DNA from: Bigelowiella natans CCMP2755
Lineage: Eukaryota; Cercozoa; Chlorarachniophyceae
DNA length: 52,500 nucleotides
Assembly (NCBI GenBank): GCA_000320545.1
Contig: ADNK01000014.1
Coordinates: 1-52,500, forward strand
Direction: 5' to 3'
Within the stretch, counting starts at the first letter, position 1, and the number at the start of each line of letters is the position of its first letter. Shown one piece after another: positions 49,424 to 52,500 of the stretch. A program made the position numbers and the translations under genes. Under the pieces are notes generated by a model. It saw nothing but the letters and a program-made list of their open reading frames with translations. It was not told the origin of the DNA and did not search any database.

Positions 49424-51286
49424 TAAGATGAAATAGAATTTGAACACCGAACCCCCCTACACTCTTCTCCTCGCCGCCAAACGCACTCTACAGATACAAA
49501 TCATTTCTTCCTCGTCGCTCCACCCGTCGTTCGAAGCGGTACTACTGCGAATGGCTGCTACGGCAAGGGAGGGCAACCTACTACCTGTGTTGCCACGCCT
49601 GGCGCTAGTAGTCCCTCTTATATCACTTCTGCTCTTATCATCGAATGGTTGATAATTTATCACGCAACACTGCTCTGGTTTCCCTTTAATACCATCAAGA
49701 GCTGTCTTCAATTCCTGTAGTCTCGCCGTCCTAGCAGCGTCACGAAACGCTTTTAGCACCCGCCCCTTCCCCCCCTCCTCCAGCATTCGCATTATCGAAG
49801 CAGAAGCGGGAAGATTGTGGTGTTGGCCGAGTTGATCGTGGCGGGTGCGGAGAGCCATGACGACGTCCTTTAGTTCTGCTGACGCCGTCGAGTCACGATT
49901 CGAAGCTATATCCTGTGCACAACTATGGTCGCGACCACGATATGCCACCTTCGCTTTGGCCGACCGTATCAAGTAGAGGCTTGACTCATAAGACATCATA
50001 GCAATAGAGATGATCAACGCGGTGTCACCGATGCAGTTGCGGGCATTGACATCTGCTCCTCCATTTTCAACGAGGAGCCTTGCTATCTCCGAGGAAGCTC
50101 GAGGCCTCTCTACGGCCAGCATGAGAGCCGTCATCTTGTGTCCAGAGGTCCTCAAGTTCGCATTCGCCTTTCTCTCGATCAAAACACCTACGATCTCCGC
50201 ATTACCATTGGCAGCTGCAACCATCAATGCTGATCTCGACGCTTTGCCGGTTTGGTTCACGTCGACCTTGTAGTCATCGAGAAGCGCTACGACAACGTCT
50301 TTGTGACCGTTGATGATGGCATGATGGAGAGGGGGTACCCCATGTTTATCGGGCGTTCTAAGCATAATTAGCGATGCTGACGATGTTGATGCTGGTGAGT
50401 GACTAGCGCTTGTACTACTACTTTTGTAGTGCGTGGCTACAAAACTTCGGAGTTCACTGAGTTGCCCTTTTTTGCAAAATTGATAGACATTTTGGACATG
50501 GCTGCCTATCTCTTTTCCCTTCTCCGATTTACCCTTCTTCTCCCCATCATTACCATCCTTAATCTTCTTCTTCAGCATCTCTATAATATCCTGAGGATGG
50601 TCCCGCCGTACATATCTGAATGCTGTGAAATTGTACTCTTTCGACTTGTAGAAAGCATCAGCTTTTGCTTCTTGCACAAGATGCCTCACTATGCTGAAGT
50701 GACCAAAACATGTGGCGAGGATAAGGGCCGTATCGCCCGAGCAGCCCTCCCTATTAAGGTATGATTGAAGCTTTTCAGCGTCCATACGCGCAACACCTGC
50801 GGCAGTTAGGGTCTTCACAACATGTAAGTGCCCAGCTCCACAAGCAAACATGAGCGCTGACCAGCCCTCCGTGCTTGTTGCATCCAGGCTGGCCTTTGAT
50901 TCAATGAGGAAGTTCACAGTCTCTTGTTGTCCTTCACTTGCAGCTACCATGAGAGATGTGAGACCTAGGCCTTCATTCCTGGAATCAATGTCGACACGAG
51001 ATGATATTAGAGTTCGTAGAAGTTGGACATTCCCAACCGCCGCTCCCTCCATCCATTGAGTGGGGGCTGCGTATGGAAGCTTATTTTGACACTGATGCAC
51101 CCCCTCCTGAGAAATATCTATGGTTGTGCTGTAGACATCGTCCAAGTATGCGTACATATCAAGCTTTTCAATTGGGGCGAGGCCCGTGGCAATGGCCAGT
51201 TTATAGGGATTGCTCATCTGCACACCATTCTCCACATCATCGTCATCAAGCTCTTCGTGCTCGCTGTCTTTACTTGTCAGGCTCAT
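48777..51286 (-). CDS. Ankyrin-repeat protein, two exons
   Basis: Exon 1 is 51286-49585 and exon 2 is 49297-48777; the single 287-base intron (CACAG|GTAGTAG to CCTCAG) joins in phase 1 and carries a (CA)n. The product is about 740 residues. The N-terminus is acidic (ELDDDDVENGV). Ankyrin repeats are clear: GLTSLMVAASEGQQETV, EGWSALMFACGAGHLHVV, GDTALILATCFGHFSIV, GVPPLHHAIINGHKDVV, RSALMVAAANGNAEIV, MTALMLAVERPRASSEI, and after the intron LMLAAMYGHSQTAAFL, TALTLASMAGHVGIV, ATPLTHAVQRGHAAV and PPLVHAVYWNHESLV. A Lys-rich linker (KKIKDGNDGEKKGKSEKG) splits two repeat groups. No other domain is visible, so it is likely a protein-binding scaffold. The ATG at 51286 opens the frame. Confidence 0.85.
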
Positions 51287-51535
51287 ACGAGATCTCCCCC
51301 CTTCTCCGCTCCGTTGGACAGTCGGAAGTCGTATGTCACAGGGAAGGGGCTAATCTAAGGAGCACAAAAAGTGTTGTCGTAGCACAAAAATTACCTACGT
51401 TCTCCACACTTCTTTCTTCGACAACTCGACCCGCGCTAAAACAAGAAAATCCCATGGTATTATTTCGTAAAATCCGTAGTTTATCTTGTCGCATTATTCA
51501 AAGGCCGAAAAGCCCGAACGACGATCGCTGCGCTC
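51287..51535. promoter_or_regulatory. Probable bidirectional promoter
   Basis: 249 bp separate the ATG of the ankyrin gene (-, 51286) from the proposed ATG of the RPAP2-like gene (+, 51536). The direct repeat GTAGCACAAAAA / GAGCACAAAAA lies at 51358-51390. No named element was recognised. Confidence 0.4.
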
Positions 51536-52500
51536 ATGAACTATGGGCGCCCGGAGGGAGAAGCGGCGCGGCAGACAAAGCCCACGCCTGCCGTGAAACA
51601 TGCCATCAGGGAGAGGATGGAGCAGTACCTCATCCGAAAAAAGGTTGGTGTCTGTGAGGGTCGTGATCTTATTATTCCCAGGGTGAGCATTGGCTGCTTC
51701 GTCAATTCGAAGAAGCGGGGAATGCATGCATGTGTTCAGCCGCCACGATGTGAAATATCTCTTTTGGTACAAAGGAGACGGAAAATTACATTAAACATGG
51801 ATACGTTGTAGTTGTTAAAAAGAGTTCCCTCCTCTTCTTTCTTACCTTTCTTCCACCTCCCCACCCCCCCTCGGCAGATGAGGTCATTCCTCTTCCAAGT
51901 CAAGACTCGCTTAGCTCGCCCCGAAACTACCAAAAGCGACCTTAAAAGGTGGTGGTGGTGGTGATGATGATTATGATTGGGTGAGGGCGTGAAAATGAAA
52001 GCATATCTTTATAAGATAATACATAGACACAATACGTGTATTATTTGTGTGTGTGTGTGTGGAAATGCATGATGTGGATTATATGCCTTCGTATTTACGT
52101 GTAAAAGAACTCACATTCCCCGATTTTAAAGAATAGAAACTTCTGATGATCCTTCATGGTGTGCTGAGTATGTGTGCATGTGGTACCGCATATATGTGGG
52201 GGCCGTGGTGTAGATGCCGCCATTTGCTCCGCCCCATTCACTACGATGAGGTTCTCGAGGAGAGGCAAAGTCACCACATTTGCAGCTACCCCGGCTGTCG
52301 TAAGACCCTCCCAGAGACACAAAGCAAGTCAACTGCTAAGAAGAGTGCATTCGTGCTTCTGAAGGTCCTCGTTTCCGAACAGCTAATGGAAGAAGATCAA
52401 AGGGGAGAGGGAGGAGGAAGATGATGGAATAGGGACGAGGGAACAAAAAAATGGAGAGCCATCAATATATTGCTAGAAACTTTTTTTGTTATTTATTTGT
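51536..52500 (+). CDS. RPAP2: RPAP2/Rtr1-type RNA polymerase II CTD phosphatase, 5' part
   Basis: Exons 51536-51643 (MNYGRPEGEAARQTKP, then IRERMEQYLIRKK), 51878-51948 and 52214-~52364 keep phase. The third encodes HYDEVLEERQSHHICSYPGC, the start of the Rtr1/RPAP2 zinc-binding domain: family members read 'YxdVveER...lCGYPlC' with the same two cysteines. The remaining zinc ligands (Cys, His) should lie beyond the window. RPAP2 proteins act on Ser5-phosphorylated RNA polymerase II CTD and help polymerase assembly and import. The third exon may run on past 52364 in the same frame to 52421. The start is the first ATG after the divergent spacer. Confidence 0.75.

Noticed and set aside
49457-49584. 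C-terminal part of the first ankyrin open frame (ends AARRRV)
   Set aside because: The frame stays open past the donor CACAG|GTAGTAG by chance. Splicing at 49585 to 49297 continues the ankyrin repeats in frame.
1-52500. CRISPR arrays, IS elements, tRNA or rRNA genes
   Set aside because: All tandem repeats seen are 1-3 base microsatellites without unique spacers. No transposase, terminal repeats, cloverleaf or rRNA-like block was recognised. A tRNA scan was not possible here.

Overview
This 52.5 kb window comes from an intron-dense eukaryotic nuclear genome. Introns are mostly GT-AG and 50-400 bases long. Nearly every one carries a simple repeat: (CA)n, (GA)n, (AT)n, (GAT)n, (CTT)n or (CTC)n. 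No mitochondrial, plastid, bacterial or viral gene, no rRNA or tRNA, and no transposon was recognised. One gene reads as an LRRC9-type protein, a family I associate with ciliated or flagellated organisms. Together with the intron density this suggests a flagellated protist or alga, but the sequence does not let me place it further.

Layout, left to right: (1) the last two exons of an unrecognised gene, + strand, 88-489. (2) A three-exon orphan, - strand, 1644-2390. (3) A gene resembling TAF1C/Rrn6, the WD-type subunit of the RNA polymerase I SL1/core factor, + strand, about 3202-12033. (4) A RhoGAP-like gene, + strand, 13211-16895, followed in the same direction by a Costars/ABRA-type gene, 17290-19273; the two may be one gene. 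(5) A complete 31-exon LRRC9-like gene, + strand, 21148-31039, about 1480 residues. (6) A 19-or-more-exon gene for a circularly permuted ATP-grasp protein of the COG2308 (DUF404/DUF407) type, - strand, 32406-38389. (7) A six-helix membrane protein of unknown family, + strand, 38679-40188. (8) A partly resolved membrane-protein gene, - strand, 40652-41611. (9) A 22-exon MFSD5-like (molybdate-anion transporter) gene, + strand, 42097-47619, about 532 residues. (10) A two-exon ankyrin-repeat gene, - strand, 48777-51286. (11) The 5' part of an RPAP2/Rtr1 gene, + strand, from 51536 past the window end.

I built exon models by hand from splice signals and reading-frame phase. For the LRRC9-like, MFSD5-like, ankyrin, Costars and six-helix genes every junction keeps frame. 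A few junctions in the TAF1C-like and ATP-grasp genes remain unresolved and are marked. The genes do not form a pathway. Shared themes are actin/Rho regulation (RhoGAP, Costars) and polymerase biogenesis or initiation (TAF1C-like, RPAP2). Two gene pairs (38389/38679 and 51286/51536) are head-to-head with gaps under 300 bp, so they probably share promoters. The non-promoter intergenic stretches share an unusual composition rich in CTAG and GCATGC-like palindromes.
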